Program-made: the position numbers and the translations under genes | Shown here: in pieces, positions 1 to 13,627 of the stretch | Layout of the letters: each line of letters begins with the position of its first letter | Numbering within the stretch: position 1 is the stretch's first letter | The notes under the pieces: model-generated | What the model was told of the DNA's origin: nothing | The model's input: the letters and a program-made list of their open reading frames with translations, nothing else | Database searches by the model: none | NCBI GenBank assembly: GCA_015183035.1 | Contig: JACZZP010000006.1 | Coordinates: 868,001-932,000, forward strand | Origin: Meloidogyne chitwoodi | Taxonomy: Eukaryota > Nematoda > Chromadorea > Rhabditida > Meloidogynidae | DNA: 64,000 nucleotides | Direction: 5' to 3'

Positions 1-652
1 TTCCTTCATTGTTCTTTGTTTTTTAATTGAAAAAGCTCTTCTTTTTATTAATTTTTAAAAATCAATTTTTAATTTAAAAAATTAATTTTTAATTTTAATA
101 AATTTAAAATTAAGTAAGAATAATAGGAGGAATATTTGGCATATTTTTGAGTTATTTTTAATAGTAAATATTTTAAAATAATAAACATCAAAAACTTTCA
201 TGAAAAATTAAAATTAATGTTGGATAGTTTCAGAGCACATAATTTTTTTTAAGTTTATTATTTCAATGAAAAATAAATAACTGAAATATTATAGTAAATA
301 TATTTATTTATTTAATATTTTAAAATTAATTTTCATTAAAAATTATTTTTTTTTTAAATGTGTAAAAGCAATTGAGACAACTCTGTTACAAATATAATTG
401 CCAAAAAATCTAAAATATCATACACATTAAATATATAAGTTACATATTTTATTAATATTTAATTAATTTTTAATTTTATTTAAAAAGTGATTTTAAAAAT
501 TAATAAAAAATTGTACAATTTATTTAAAAAAACTTCTTTGTGACAATCAAACCAAAAAAAAATAATAAAAAATTTTTCCTCGAGATCAAAAGAATATATA
601 ATACATAAATAAATTTAATTTTCTTTTTTTCATTAATAATTTCTTCTTTTTC
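1..652. other. AT-rich flank, no gene seen
   Basis: A/T homopolymer-rich sequence with no exon-like open frame flanked by splice signals. It would contain the 3' flank of the minus-strand neuropeptide gene that ends at 653. Confidence 0.5.
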
Positions 653-1804
653 TTATAATCCTCTTAACCATGAATTACTTAAAGGTCTTCTAAAAGGATT
701 TGAAGTAAATTTTCCAATTTTTCCTTCTCTTTTAATATTAATTTCTTTATCATTTTTATTATTAATTGAATTAATATTTTCATCAAAAATATTTAAATAA
801 TTACTTTGTCTTAAAATTCTTCTTGTTTTTTGTTTTCCTTGTGCATTTCTTAATAATTGTTCTAAAGCAGCTTTTAAATTTGGAATATTATTATTTGTCT
901 TTTGTTGTTGACCATTTTCTATTTTTACAAATAATTTATTATTATTATTTTTTTGTTCTTGATTATTATTATTTGTTTCTTTTTCTTCTTCTAAATTATT
1001 TTCTTCTTTTAATTTTGGAATTATTTCATCTATTTTTAATAATTTTGATGTTCTAAATGAGCGAGGGTTTTGCTGAAATTCTGGATAATTTTCAAATTTT
1101 CTGTTATGTTCTGGACTGTGTAATAAACATTGGATTGGTGAAAAATAGCAAGGTCTGAAATTTAAAAATTAGAAAAAACATTTACTTATAATTTTTTGAG
1201 TAAATAATAAATTAGTTAGATAGATACTAATTTTGGGGTTAATCAAAATTTCGAGATAGAAATTAATATTTTATTTCTAAAATTAAGATTTTCGATAGGA
1301 GTTAAGAGACAATTTTAATTAATTTAAATAAATTTATTTATTTTTTATTTTTAACCTTCTTGAAGGTGAAGAAGGTTTTCTAACAGATTTAAGAATATTT
1401 TCATTTATATCAAAAACAGATTGATCTCCTTCATTATTAACTTCTTCAATATCTTCCTCATCTATTACTTCAATTGGTTCATTTATTACAGATCTTTCAA
1501 TAATCTTAAAATAAATAAAATAATAATTTAATTTATGTTAATATAAATTTGTTTTATTTTATAAAAGTTTAAATAAAATAATTAAGTTTTTTTATTTTTA
1601 ATATTTTTTAATTAAATAAAAAATTACTTTTTTTTCTTGATGATCTATTTGACCATTATTATCATTTTTTAATAAAAATCGAGGAAAAAGAAAATTTCGT
1701 TTTAAAATATTATGTGATTTTTTGCATAAACCAAATTGTGGTGTAAATAAAAGAAATAAAATTGTAAAAATTAGTAAAATATAATTTTTATTAAAAAGCT
1801 TCAT
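653..1804 (-). CDS. Allatostatin-C/somatostatin-like neuropeptide precursor
   Basis: Three exons (1628-1804, 1356-1504, 653-1154) join in phase to a 275-residue protein. Residues 1-27 form a signal peptide with a Leu/Ile/Phe core ending FGLC. An acidic spacer follows, then a dibasic pair R108-R109 (codon 109 is split by the second intron), then PCYFSPIQCLL with Cys111 and Cys118. The next dibasic site is R127-K128. Six residues between the two Cys and the sequence CYFSPIQC closely match the arthropod allatostatin-C ring (CYFNPISC), a secreted disulfide-bridged neuropeptide acting on somatostatin-like GPCRs. The rest is a low-complexity Asn/Glu/Lys tail, as is usual for propeptides. The predicted mature peptide would span residues 110-126. 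The family call rests on the motif, the flanking processing sites and the signal peptide; I have not aligned it to nematode orthologues. Confidence 0.72.
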
Positions 1805-4800
1805 TTTTTAATATTTCATAAAATTTTTAAAATTATTTTTCATGTAATCATCCAATTTAATGTAAATCTGTTAAAAAAAATATTTTTTTTAATTAAATTA
1901 TAATTTAATTAAAAATAAAAAAATTAATTTTTGATATTTTAATAATAAAAAATAAAATATGAATAAAATTTAATAAATTTATTATTTTTATAGTTATTTA
2001 AATTAAGTGATCTTTAAATAAAAGCTAAAAGTTCCTTTTTAATTAATATTTTATTTTTTATAGATTAAAATTTACAAATTTAAAGCAAAAAATATTTAAA
2101 AATAAATTTAAAAAATTTAAAGAATTTTTATTATTTTTTGTTCTTTATATTTATTTTTTAAATTAAATTTGTACTTTTAAAATTTTTTTAAAACCCAAAA
2201 GAATTTAATAATTACAAAATATTTAAAGAATAAAATATTTAAATATCTTTTTAGTTCATTAAATAAATAAAAAGGCAGATTAAAAATGATAAAAATTTAT
2301 TTTGAGTCATTAAAGGTTCTATTATAATTTTTAATAATTTTTAAATTTAATCTTTAAATTCCTAAATATTTAAAAGATCTTTGATATTTTAAAATTAAAA
2401 TTTATTTATTTTTTAAAACATTATTTAAAAATTTAAAATTGTTATTAAGCTTAATTTAATGTTTTATTTATTATAAAATAAATATTTATATTTTAATTTT
2501 AATTTTTAGGTCTTAATTTTAAAACTTCAATTAAAACAAAAGTGCAATGAACTAAATAATATTATTATTTTTTAAATATTATAAATTAAAATTTTTTGAA
2601 TAAATGATAAATTTTTATTATAAATTAATTTAAATAAGGCAACAAAAAATAGGTAAATATATTTATAATATAAATAAATAATTTTATTGAGAAATTTTTG
2701 GTGAGAATTAAAATTAAATGACTATAAATTATTTTCTCAAAGTTTTATTAATAAAAATAGATTATTTATAAAAATATTTTAAAATTTGCAAAATGAATTA
2801 AAAAAAAATAAAAATATTTATTTTATTTATTTAATAAAATGATATCAGATATATAAATTAAAAAATTTATTAAAAAATAATTAAATAATTATTTAAATTA
2901 ATAAAACATAAATTTGGTATTAAAAATAAAAAAATTATTTAATTATTTTTGCAGAAAAATATTTAGAGAGATTATTGAGTTTTTCTGAGGAAAGTAAAAA
3001 ATGATTTAGAACTTTTTTAAAATATTTTGTATTTTTGTTCAGTCTGAGAAGATAATTATTTTTTAAAGAATAATGAATTTTTGTAGGTTTTTTTATTAAA
3101 TTTAAATATATTTATTATTAACTAATAAAAGGAGAGATTTCTAAAAAATTTAAAATTAAAAAAAATAAAATAACTAAAATTTATTTAAAAAATAAAATTA
3201 TTACATATTTATTTATTTTTATATTATTTAAAAATAACATATTTATATTTATTTTTTAATTAAAAAACAAATATTTACCTACCTATTTAAATTGTCTTTT
3301 ATTATTTTTATTATTATTTCAAATTTCCGTTTCTATTTTTAAATTTTTTTTGTATGATTATTATTAATTTTGGTTTTTAATACCTTTTTTAATTCTTTAA
3401 ACATTAAATTTCTTGTAAATTATAATAAGAATATTTTTGAAAACAAAATTTAAAAAAATAAATTATTCAAAAAATAATAATATAAAAATTGATACGTCGT
3501 TAATCCTTTAGGTTAGGAAAAAAAGATTTTTTTATAAAATAATAAATTATTTTTTAAAATAAATATTTAAATTTAGGGTAATAATTAGACAATGAAAAAA
3601 TTCCCAAGAGAAAATAATTAAAAATTTATAAATTTAGTTTTAATTTCACCCAAGGATTAAATATTATATAGGAAAAATATATTATTAAAAATATTTTATT
3701 ATTTTTAAAAATTAAATAATAAAATTATTGTTAATTTAGAGGGAAATAACATTATTGGAATATAACATATAAGGCTATGAACCAATAATCATAAAAATAT
3801 TTTTGTTTAAAAAATAAAATATAAATTAAATATAATTTTTATCCCCAGTACATAATTTAATTAAATATAATATTTAATTAATTTATATAAATAATTAAAA
3901 TTCGTTAAAATAAAAAATATATTTAAATATAATTTGACAACAATTAAATAAAATAAAATATTTATTAAATTAAATATTTTTGGTCAAATATCTTTATTCA
4001 TAAAACTTTAAAAAAAAAATATAATTAAATAATAATAATGTAAGTACACACAATCATATGAATATTATTAAATTTAAAAATATATTTAAATTAATTTATT
4101 AAAGTGAAAAAAAAAAAATTTTTTTTAAATTTCTAAGAAATAAAAAAATTAAATAATATGTTAAAAGAATTAATAATAACGAAAAAAGAGAAAATTTATG
4201 TTCGATACTTATAAAATAAAATAATTTAATTAATTAATTTTAAATAATTTATATTATTTTTTTAATTTTTTAAATATATTATAATTAAAATTAAATAAAA
4301 AACAAAATTTTGTCTAGAAGATATTTTTTGTCTTTTTTGTTAGTATTTGAATAATAATTTATTAAATAAATAATTTTTAATTATGAATAAAGTCATTAGG
4401 TATATGTACAAATTAAAAAAAAATAAATTAATTTAATATAAATCATAAAGTTTTAAAAATAGAAAATAATTATTCTAATAATTATTATGCAAAAATACCT
4501 AATAATTAATTGAATTTTAATTAATTTTGTTTTTTTAAATAAAATAATAATTTTCTTCTTTTAAAAACAAAAGAAAATAATAATAAAGTATTTAAAATAT
4601 TTTTTAAAAATAAATAAAAAATAATTATTATATATCTTTTTTAGGGTTTCATTTTAAATATTATTATTTAGTTAAAGAAAAGAATTAAAAGAAGGAGAGA
4701 ATTAAGGGATTATTATTTTTAAAATGTTTATTTTGCTACAAAATATTAAAAAACCCATAAATATAATAAATAAAAATGGAAGGGTTATCCCTTTAAAAAA

Positions 4801-7528
4801 CGTCATTTAATATTTCTTTTTATTTTCTTTAAAATAACTCAAGTTTTTATTAAAAAAAGTCCTAGACCTAAAAGATATTTTCCTCATTTAAATAAAATTT
4901 TCTAAAAAAGAAAAATAATAAAAAAAAAGATTTTTTGCTCTGTTTAGTATAAAAAAACGGAATAAAATTTTTTATTAAAAATTGGGGAAACAAATGAAGA
5001 AAAATTGCTGCGGGGGCGAAATATATAATAGTTTAAAAAATTATTTCAATAAATAAATAATTGAACATTTTAAAAGACATTTTTTAATTTTAATAAGAAC
5101 AAAGAATTGTAAATAATCAGAGACAAATTATTATTATTTTATTTATTTTAATAAATAAATAGACTTTTTTTTAAAAAATAATATATAATGGTACAAATAA
5201 TTAAAACACACAATTTTAATTTTTATTATTATTTTAAAAAATATGTAGCCTAAATATTTAAAAATTATTAAAATAAAATTTTTAAAATTTAATTTTTATA
5301 TTTTGCTTAGAAAAAGTATTTTGATGACTAAAATATAATAATAATTTTTATTTAATATTTTTATTTTAAATTTTAGTTTTACTATTTAATGTAAAAGGTA
5401 AAGAAAATTTTAATATGATATATTTAAAATTTAATTTTATTGGAATTTTTTAAAATTATTTGAAAAAAAATAAATAAATAAATATAAGATAATATTTAAT
5501 TTAATATTTTTAAACATCTTTACTTTAATTTATAATATAAATATATTTATTAAGTCTGGTGGAGCGAAACTTTTGGACAATTTAATATTTTATTTTTTTA
5601 AAATTGTTTTATTAGTTTATAATAATTTTTTTAAATGATGTTAATTCTATATTAAATTATTGGATCTGAACTTTGAAACACAAAGCCTTAACTTCGAAGT
5701 TTCGGCCTTAGATCTATCTACCGTGCGTCGACATTTGCTGACGGGACATTGATAGCAAAAAATTACCACTACTCGATAAATAATGATCATTAGCCTTCAA
5801 AAAGATCAAATTATTTCAATTCAGAGATTCATAAAGATTTTTCAGAATTTTTTTGGTTAATTTTTTATAATTTTGTAGAAATTTTTTAAGGTCATTGGTC
5901 CGCAAAAGTCTGGTCCGCAAATGTCGGGTAGCGATATCTACATACCTATATAAAAAAAAATAAATTATAAAAATTAAAAAAATTAAAAATAAAATTAAAA
6001 AAAATTTATTTAATTCAATATTTTTTTAAGTAATAAAAATAAATTATTTAATAAAAAAATATTAATAAATAAATATATTTACATATAATTGTAAGTTTAT
6101 AGCATCTTTTTTATAAAATAGTTAATAGTGAGAAGAATTAAAAAAGGAAATTAAAATTTTAATATTAGACAATACAAATATTAAAATTAGGTAATTTAAA
6201 TTAAATATTTGTAAAAATAATTAATTAAAATTTGTAAGAATTTTCTATTCAAATAATAAGAAACTTTATTTAAAAAATTTATTTTATATTTAATTTTGCA
6301 AAGTTTTTTTAAACTTCCAAATTAAAAATAATTTTTATTTCCTAGTAAAAATGTAAATAAAATATAAAGAAATCATTCATTCAAATAATTATTATTTATT
6401 ATTCTTAAAAATATGTTAATATTTTCTTTTTAAATTTTATTTTATTTAACATTTATTTTTTATTCTGGAAATATTATAAATAATTATATTTAAATAAATA
6501 AAATAATAATTTAAATATATTATTTATTAGTTTAAATTTTTATTAAAAATCTAAAACAGGTAATAAAAGTGTTTTTTTTTTAATTTTATTAAATTTAAAA
6601 AATAATTTATTTAAATTATTTACACTAAATATTTAAGAAAATTTAATCAAATAATTTTTTTAATTTTTAAAAAATGTTTAAGATATAACAAAACTTTATT
6701 TTATAAAGTTAGCTCTATTAAGGACTTATTTTTTTACAAAAGAGATAATTTTATTAAATTTAAATTAAAAAAGAATAATAAAAATTAAATAATTTAAATT
6801 AAATTAATTTAAATTAATTATGTCTTTCATATGATTTTCATTATTTTAAAATAAATTAGCAAATAAAGTAAGTACATTCATTACACAACTCAATGTAAAT
6901 AATTTTTTTCTTTTATATATAATAATATTTAGTCTGGGAAAAAAATAATTTAAATAAATAATAATAAATAATTTTAAATTTGCGGATTAAAAAATAAATA
7001 AATTTAATTTTTTAATTTAATAAATAAATACTTGAATAATAATTGAAAAGAAAAAGGCAAAAAAAAATTATTTAAAAAATAAATTTAAAAAATAGATATT
7101 TTAGGGTAATTTAAAGTAATTTATATAATTAATTCAAAAATCTTTGAAAATTAAAATTATATTAATAAAATTTATAAAATCAAAATTTTTATTCGCCAAT
7201 TCATTTAATTTTATTTATTTAAATAATAAATTTTTATCTGCAAAATATTTGCGTAATTTTTGCCAATGATTAGCTTTTACTTTAAAAAGCGGCATTTATA
7301 AAAAAAGGACAAAAAATGATTAAAGTGCAATAAACTAATTTTATTATATAAATACTAAAAGCCACATAGATTTTCTAAGAAATATAATTGCCCATAATAA
7401 CATACAATTTAATTTAAATTTTAAAAGTAAATATACCTAGTCTGCTATTTGTTTTTTAAAAAATAAATAAATAATAATTAAATAATAGCCTTCTTGTTTT
7501 AAAAAAATATTAAAAATATTTTCAGAAA
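1805..7528. other. 5.7 kb AT-rich intergenic region
   Basis: Mostly A/T runs with no exon set that can be joined in phase. The only clear compositional break is a GC-richer patch around 5560-5940, listed separately as a foldback-like relic. The remainder shows nothing I can name. Confidence 0.5.
5705..5940. repeat. Small foldback-like relic related to the 45-46 kb element
   Basis: The right end carries two units of the type GTCCGCAAAAGTC and GTCCGCAAATGTC, and the left end carries the inverted form CGACATTTGCTG followed by ACGGGACATT. The motif ACATTTGCGG is the repeat unit of the long inverted arms of the foldback element at 45027-46202. The arms here are short and diverged, so this looks like a decayed or internally deleted relative. 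Confidence 0.5.
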
Positions 7529-9877
7529 ATGATAATAAATTTTGATATTTATGCTTTTATTATTCAAATGTTGTTACAAAAACAATTTTTATTTCAATTT
7601 GAAATAAATTATGAAAATAAATATGGATATAATTTAGAAATAAGTGAAATTAAATGCAAAAATGATTTTTATGAAAAAAAAATATTTTTTAACAATTCTG
7701 GTTTGATAAATCAATCAGAATTCTCTTCAAATATGCATTTGGGAAGGCCTTGTATTAATAATTTATATATTTTAAATTTTAATATTTATATCCAAAATAG
7801 TGAAAAGGAATTTCAGGTAAATTTTATTTTTTAATTAATTTAAAATTATTAAATAAATTATTTAAATATTAATTAAAAAAATTAAAAAAAATACCTATGT
7901 ATATTATACATATAAATTTCTTCAAAAAATTACCAATGATTGATAAAAATATAATTTAAATTAAAATAATATAAAGTTATTATTGTAGTATATATCACAC
8001 ACCTTCATTGTCTTATATTATAAATAAATAGAAAAAAGTAAAAAAATGGGTTAGATTACAAGGTAAAAGAAAAAAATAAATATACCTAACTGAAATTAAT
8101 TAGTAAATATATTCATTATTTCCTAATACTCTTTAAATTTATTAACAAATCTAGAGATAACTTTAAGAGTAAATTTTTAGATAAATTAGAGAAATAAATA
8201 ATTAATTTTTGATTATTATTTATTTAGACTGGACAATTTACCTGTCCTGAACCAATAAATGATTTTACAACACTTAACATATATAAACTTACTTTGACTC
8301 AAAATTCAAATATTTATAGTAAATGGAATATTATTTGTGAATATAAAAATCACTTGGCATTTAATATTTCATTAATATCAATTCCAGAAAAACTTCAAAA
8401 TGAAGCTATTTTGTTAAATATATTAAAAATACCAATTGAAGATATTTATAAAAAAGGATTATTTAATATATTAATAAATCCTTCTAAACAAATAATAGAA
8501 AAATTAAATGAAAAACAAATTAATATAATAAATATAATTAATGAATTAATTAGTAATTTATTTATTAAATAATAATAATTTAAAAAATATTTTTAAAAGG
8601 TGATTATACAAAAATATTTCCAAAAAGATCAATTCCAGAAACAAATAAATTGGAATATTTTTTATTTGAAATTATTCAAGTTTTAAACATTTATGAAGTA
8701 AATAATAATAATGAATTAAGAGGTACATATTTATTTTAAAATTATTTATAAATTAATAAAATTGTTTTAGGAGTCTTACATGAAGAAGATTGGATTAAAA
8801 AATTATTATATAATCATAATCAAATGATTTCAGGTTAAATAAATATACCTAAATTATTTATTTAACATATTTTAATAAATAATAAATTTAATTTTAATAT
8901 TTTTTTAAAGTTTTTCATTCTATTTTCATTGGAATTGTAAGGATAGATATAAAAATAACCCAATAATTGCTAATTTCTGTTATTTATTTGGCTTTACTTT
9001 TATTTAAAATAAAAATAATAATAAAATCTTTAAAAATAAATATATTTTATAGCTTTACATATGAATAAGAATTTTTCACAAGATAATTTATTAAAAATTG
9101 TATTAAAAAACATTTATTTGTTATTAGAAAATTATTTGTTTAATGAAAAAATTATTGAACCTATAGTTTTTGAAAGTTCTCAAAATAATCAACAAATTAA
9201 ATCTTTTGTTCAGTCAAACATTCAGAATTATGAAAAAAGTAAATAATTTATTTATTTTAATTAAAAATTAATATTTATTTTTTATTTTTTTATTTTTTAG
9301 ATATTAATAAACAATTATTACCTTCTTCTTCTAATCAAAATATTAATAATCAACAAATATTTAATCAATTTAATAAAAATGATGAATCATTATTAAATTG
9401 GTATTATCAACAAGAAATTCAAAAACAAAATATTTATAAGCAAAACTTTAATCAAAATATTTTTTCAAATCAATTTTTTATTCCAGAAAATAATAAAAGT
9501 AAATAATTAAATTAAATTTATTATAATATTTTATATAAATAATTTCATTTTGTAGTTCACTTAATAAATAAAAAATAAATAATTATTATATAATTTTATT
9601 TAAAATAAATATATTAATTAATTAATTTTTAGATTGTTCTAATAAAACAATTGGTGAATGTTCAAAAAGAAAACAACCTGATGATTATTATAATAAATCT
9701 ATAATTGTTAAACCTTCAATTAATATTAATAAAAATTTAAATGAATTTATTCAAAAACCCAATAAAAATAAAAAAATAATTTATGAACAAAAAAATGAGA
9801 ATAATAATGAAAAAAATTCAAATAAAAAGTCCAAAATTAATTTGGAATTATCACTAAAACCACCAAATTCATCTTAA
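7529..9877 (+). CDS. Unrecognised seven-exon protein with Asn/Gln-rich C-terminus
   Basis: Exons 7529-7816, 8228-8552, 8600-8722, 8771-8833, 9053-9238, 9301-9498 and 9633-9877 join in phase across six GT-AG introns to 475 residues. The N-terminal third is mixed and contains a few Cys (for example GRPC near residue 70, TGQFTCPEP at about 97, NIICEY near 135). The middle is Leu/Ile/Lys-rich and probably helical. The C-terminal 150 residues are dominated by Asn, Gln and Lys. There is no convincing signal peptide. I do not recognise a family. The first ATG lies four bases after an acceptor-like TTTTCAG, so it may be a trans-splice site or there may be a missing upstream exon. Confidence 0.6.
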
Positions 9878-10678
9878 CAGTGAAAAAAAATATTTTGAAA
9901 AAATAAAGAATTTTAGTAGAATAATTTTTAATAAATATTAATTAAATTTAAATACTATTTTTTTAATAATTTTTTGTTTTATTATTTTCTATAATTATAT
10001 TTCATTTTTTTTAGTTTAGTGTTTGTGATAAATAAATAAAAAATATTAAAATAATAATACATATTAAGAATATTTTATTTTTTAATTAATTGTATTAGAA
10101 ATAAACTTATTAAAGTTAAAAGGTTTTTATTAAAATTAAATAATAATTAAATAAAATGTATAATTATCATCTTATTACATACAATACCTTTTTTATAAAA
10201 AATTGTTACAAAAAATAATTTTATAAAGAATTTTTTGTTGATACCTAGTTACAAAACTAAGTTAAATAAAACTTAACAAATTCTTCATTCCTTAAAAATA
10301 TTTAAATTTTATTTAAACAATTTTTTTCATATTCCCTCTCTATAATTCTTCAAAAATTTAAATTAATAAGGCCTCGTGTAAAATTCAATAATTTTTATTA
10401 ATTTACCTCTCTCTCTATAAATTTTTTTAAAAACCCTAAGAAAAAGACAAAGAATTCAATAAAAGACAAAGAGACCATTTTGTTAATTTTAAATTTTTTT
10501 TTAAATTTTATTCTTTTTTCATTTTTCTTTTTCGTAAATTTATTAAAAATTCTTTTCCCATTATACATAAATTAGAACTTTATTTTTTATTTTTAATAAA
10601 ATTCAAAATTTATTTCGAAAATAATAATTTAATTAAATTATTAATTTATTTTTAATTTTTCAATTTTATAAAATAGGA
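9878..10678. other. AT-rich intergenic region
   Basis: A/T-rich spacer with short C/T runs near 10330-10450. It separates the unknown gene ending at 9877 from the first secreted kinase-like gene. No gene or repeat recognised. Confidence 0.5.
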
Positions 10679-13603
10679 ATGAAAACATTATTTTTATTAT
10701 TAATTTTACCATTAATTTTTATTTTGTTACAATTACCAGGTATTTATTAAATATTTTTTCTTAAAATTAATTTTTAATTAAGAACTATTTGCTGGTAATG
10801 GATGTTTTAATTTTTTTAAATTAAAAACTAAATCAAGAAAAAACGAACATAAAGACATTGCAACACAGGAAAGTCCAAATAAATTATTTACTTTATTTGA
10901 AAAAGAAGAACAGGATTCAAAAAATAAAGATTTAAAAGAAAAAGGAATAGAAGAAGAACTTAAAAGTTAGCTATATTTAATAAGTTCATGCTAGGGATTT
11001 AATAGAAATAGCAATCTTGAAAAGACCCAATTTTGAGCATAACCGATTCTATAAACATTCAAAGCCCAATTTTAATTTTTTTCTAAAACTATATAATTTA
11101 TAATAATAAGAGAATTATAATATATTATTTTTATTAAAAAAAAAAAAGTTACAAAATATTCTGAAAAAACTCATGACATCGTGGATATAGAATACAAATG
11201 TAAACATGGCATTGAATTAAACAAACAAATAACAATTAAATATGAACAAAATAACAGAGAAGAAGATTCAATTGTTCAAACAGAAGATATTGTAATACTT
11301 TATTCAAATTTAGAAATTATTGGAAAAAGTCAATATAATAAAGTAATAATTAAATATTTTTTAAAAATAATTTTTAAATATTTTTAAGATTTATCATGCT
11401 TATAATTTAAATTTGGATAAATGTGTAGCTTTGAAGGTAGCAAAATATTTTGGTAATGAAAAATCAAAAGTAGAAAAAGAATTAAAAGTTTTAAAATATT
11501 TTGTTGAACATCCTAATATTCCTCAAAATCTTATTATTAGAATGTATGCATAGTAAGTGTATTTATATATTTTTAAAATAATTTAAAATTAATTACTTTT
11601 TAAATAATTTTTAGTGAAAATGTCATTATTAATAAATTATGGGAAACAAACGAATATATTTATATAGTTTTAGAACTTGGTGGATGTCGTAAAATATACA
11701 ACAAAAATTTATAAAAAATAATCCTTTTCTTTTACAAATATTTATTCTTTTAAATAAAACAATTTAAAGATAGAGAAGCTTGTCCAAGAGAAAAAATATA
11801 ACATCTTAAATATAGAAAAAAAGAAGGCGTATTTAAAAAGTACATAAATATAATCACCAAATATTTTTCAGAAAAAAGGGCGTATTTAACAATTAAAGTA
11901 GAGAAAAAATAAAAATACCAAAAAAAGAATTTAAAATCATCTTTTTTACAAAAAGATGATTAATGGAAAGAAAAATAAAAAATTAAAAATGTCGCATTTA
12001 GCGACAGTGGACAAGATTTAAAAACTTATATTGAAGAAAGCAATGTTAATAATGAAAATGATATTGAGAATTTTGTTACAAAGATTGCAAAAGGAGCTGC
12101 TAGAGCACTCAAACAATTTCATGGAATAAAACAAAGTTTGTAAATATTTTTAAAATAAATAATTAATTAAATTTAGATATTATTCATTTGGATATTAAAC
12201 CAGGAAATTTTGTTTTATCAAAAGAAAAACAAAATAATAATAATAATGAAGAAGAGATTATTTTAAAACTTATTGATTTTAATTCTTCAATTATTATAGA
12301 AGATGAACAAAATAAATTTAAAATTGATATTCCTTGGAAATATAAAGCACCAGAAATACGTCATAAAGATAGTATTATTTATGAATATCCGGTAAAAATA
12401 ATATTTTATTTTTTGTTAAATTTTTAAAATAATCTATTTTCTTAATTACAAAGAATTATTATTTATTTAAATAAATATATTTAAAAATTAAATAAACTTT
12501 TGTTTTTCAGCTATTTTAGCTTTAATAATAAAATAACTTTAATTTAATTTTTATTTTAAAATTATTTGTAGATAATAGTATATTTGAAAAAAACTTTAAA
12601 TTTTAAAAATATTATTATTCATCTTTTTTAAAATTTAAAATAATTAATTATTTATTTATTTTAAAAATATATTTTAGACAAAAATAAATTTGGAAGAAAC
12701 ATCTATTTTGCAAGAACCTCAGGAGTTTTTTGTTTGTTTTTATTTTTTTATTAATTTAATTTAAAATAAAAAATAAAATTAATTTATTATTATTTTGTTC
12801 TTTCATTTTTTAAAAATATAATATTTTCTTTTTAATATATATATTTAATTAATTTATATTTTAATTAGTTATCAACAAAGGTTGACGTATGGGCATTTGG
12901 AATAATGTTATATGAATTATATAAAAAACAAAGAATTATTGGGACTCCAACAGGAACAACACCTATTCAATCACCTTTACATTTACCACTAGGTTCACCT
13001 TTACGTTCATCACAACCTTCGACTTCACATTCACATTTACCTTCACCTCAACAACATTCACCACAACTTTTATTTCAAAATGTTCTGGATCCCCAACTAA
13101 TTACTGGCATAAAAGATAATGAAATAAAAGCCTTTCTTTCAAATAAAGACGCTAATAGTAAATTAGAACGTGTTATAAAGGTAATAATAATAATAATTCT
13201 TTTTTTAAATTATTTAAACAAAAATGATCAAAAAAGAGATATTTTTACATATTTATTTAATTAATATATTTAAATACAAAAATTTAAATTATTAATAATT
13301 CTATTTTAAATAATTTTAAGTAATTTATTTACAAACTATAATCTAGTTTTTGCACTTTTAATAGAAATAATTATTATATTCATATATTAAAAATTGTTTT
13401 TTATTAATTATTAAAAACATTTTGAAATAAAAATAATGAGTTTTTTAAGTTTAATTTTTTTTCAGGCATGCCTTCAATTTAAACCAGAAATTCGTTCAAA
13501 TATTTCCGAAATTGTTGATTTCTTAGATGGAAATACAAAGAATTTTAAATTTGAACGTCTTCAGGATGATTTTACATTTTCGGAAGAAATTGAAATTATG
13601 TGA
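10679..13603 (+). CDS. Secreted protein-kinase-like protein 1
   Basis: Ten exons (10679-10739, 10783-10965, 11149-11342, 11389-11552, 11615-11688, 12016-12135, 12177-12391, 12678-12731, 12869-13180, 13466-13603) join in phase to 504 residues. Exon 1 encodes a signal peptide ending QLPG; a charged Lys/Glu linker follows to about residue 130. Kinase landmarks in order: degenerate Gly loop IIGKSQYNK (138-146, second Gly lost), VALK Lys162, C-helix Glu177, hinge YIVLELGG, catalytic HLDIKPGN (Asp271, Lys273, Asn276), DFN (299-301) instead of DFG, APE (323-325), VDVWAFG (Asp361), and a conserved Arg in PEIR near the end. A Ser/Pro/His-rich insertion occupies about residues 381-421. Two paralogues lie at 15684-17768 and 23942-27034. 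The fold and signal peptide suggest export; whether it is catalytically active is open because HRD, DFG and the Gly loop are all altered. Confidence 0.75.
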
Positions 13604-13627
13604 AGATAAGAAGAGAAACATTTTTTA

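Noticed and set aside
823..1056. Plus-strand open frame rich in Phe, Leu and Tyr
   Set aside because: It is the antisense of exon 3 of the neuropeptide precursor, whose minus-strand frame joins in phase with two other exons.
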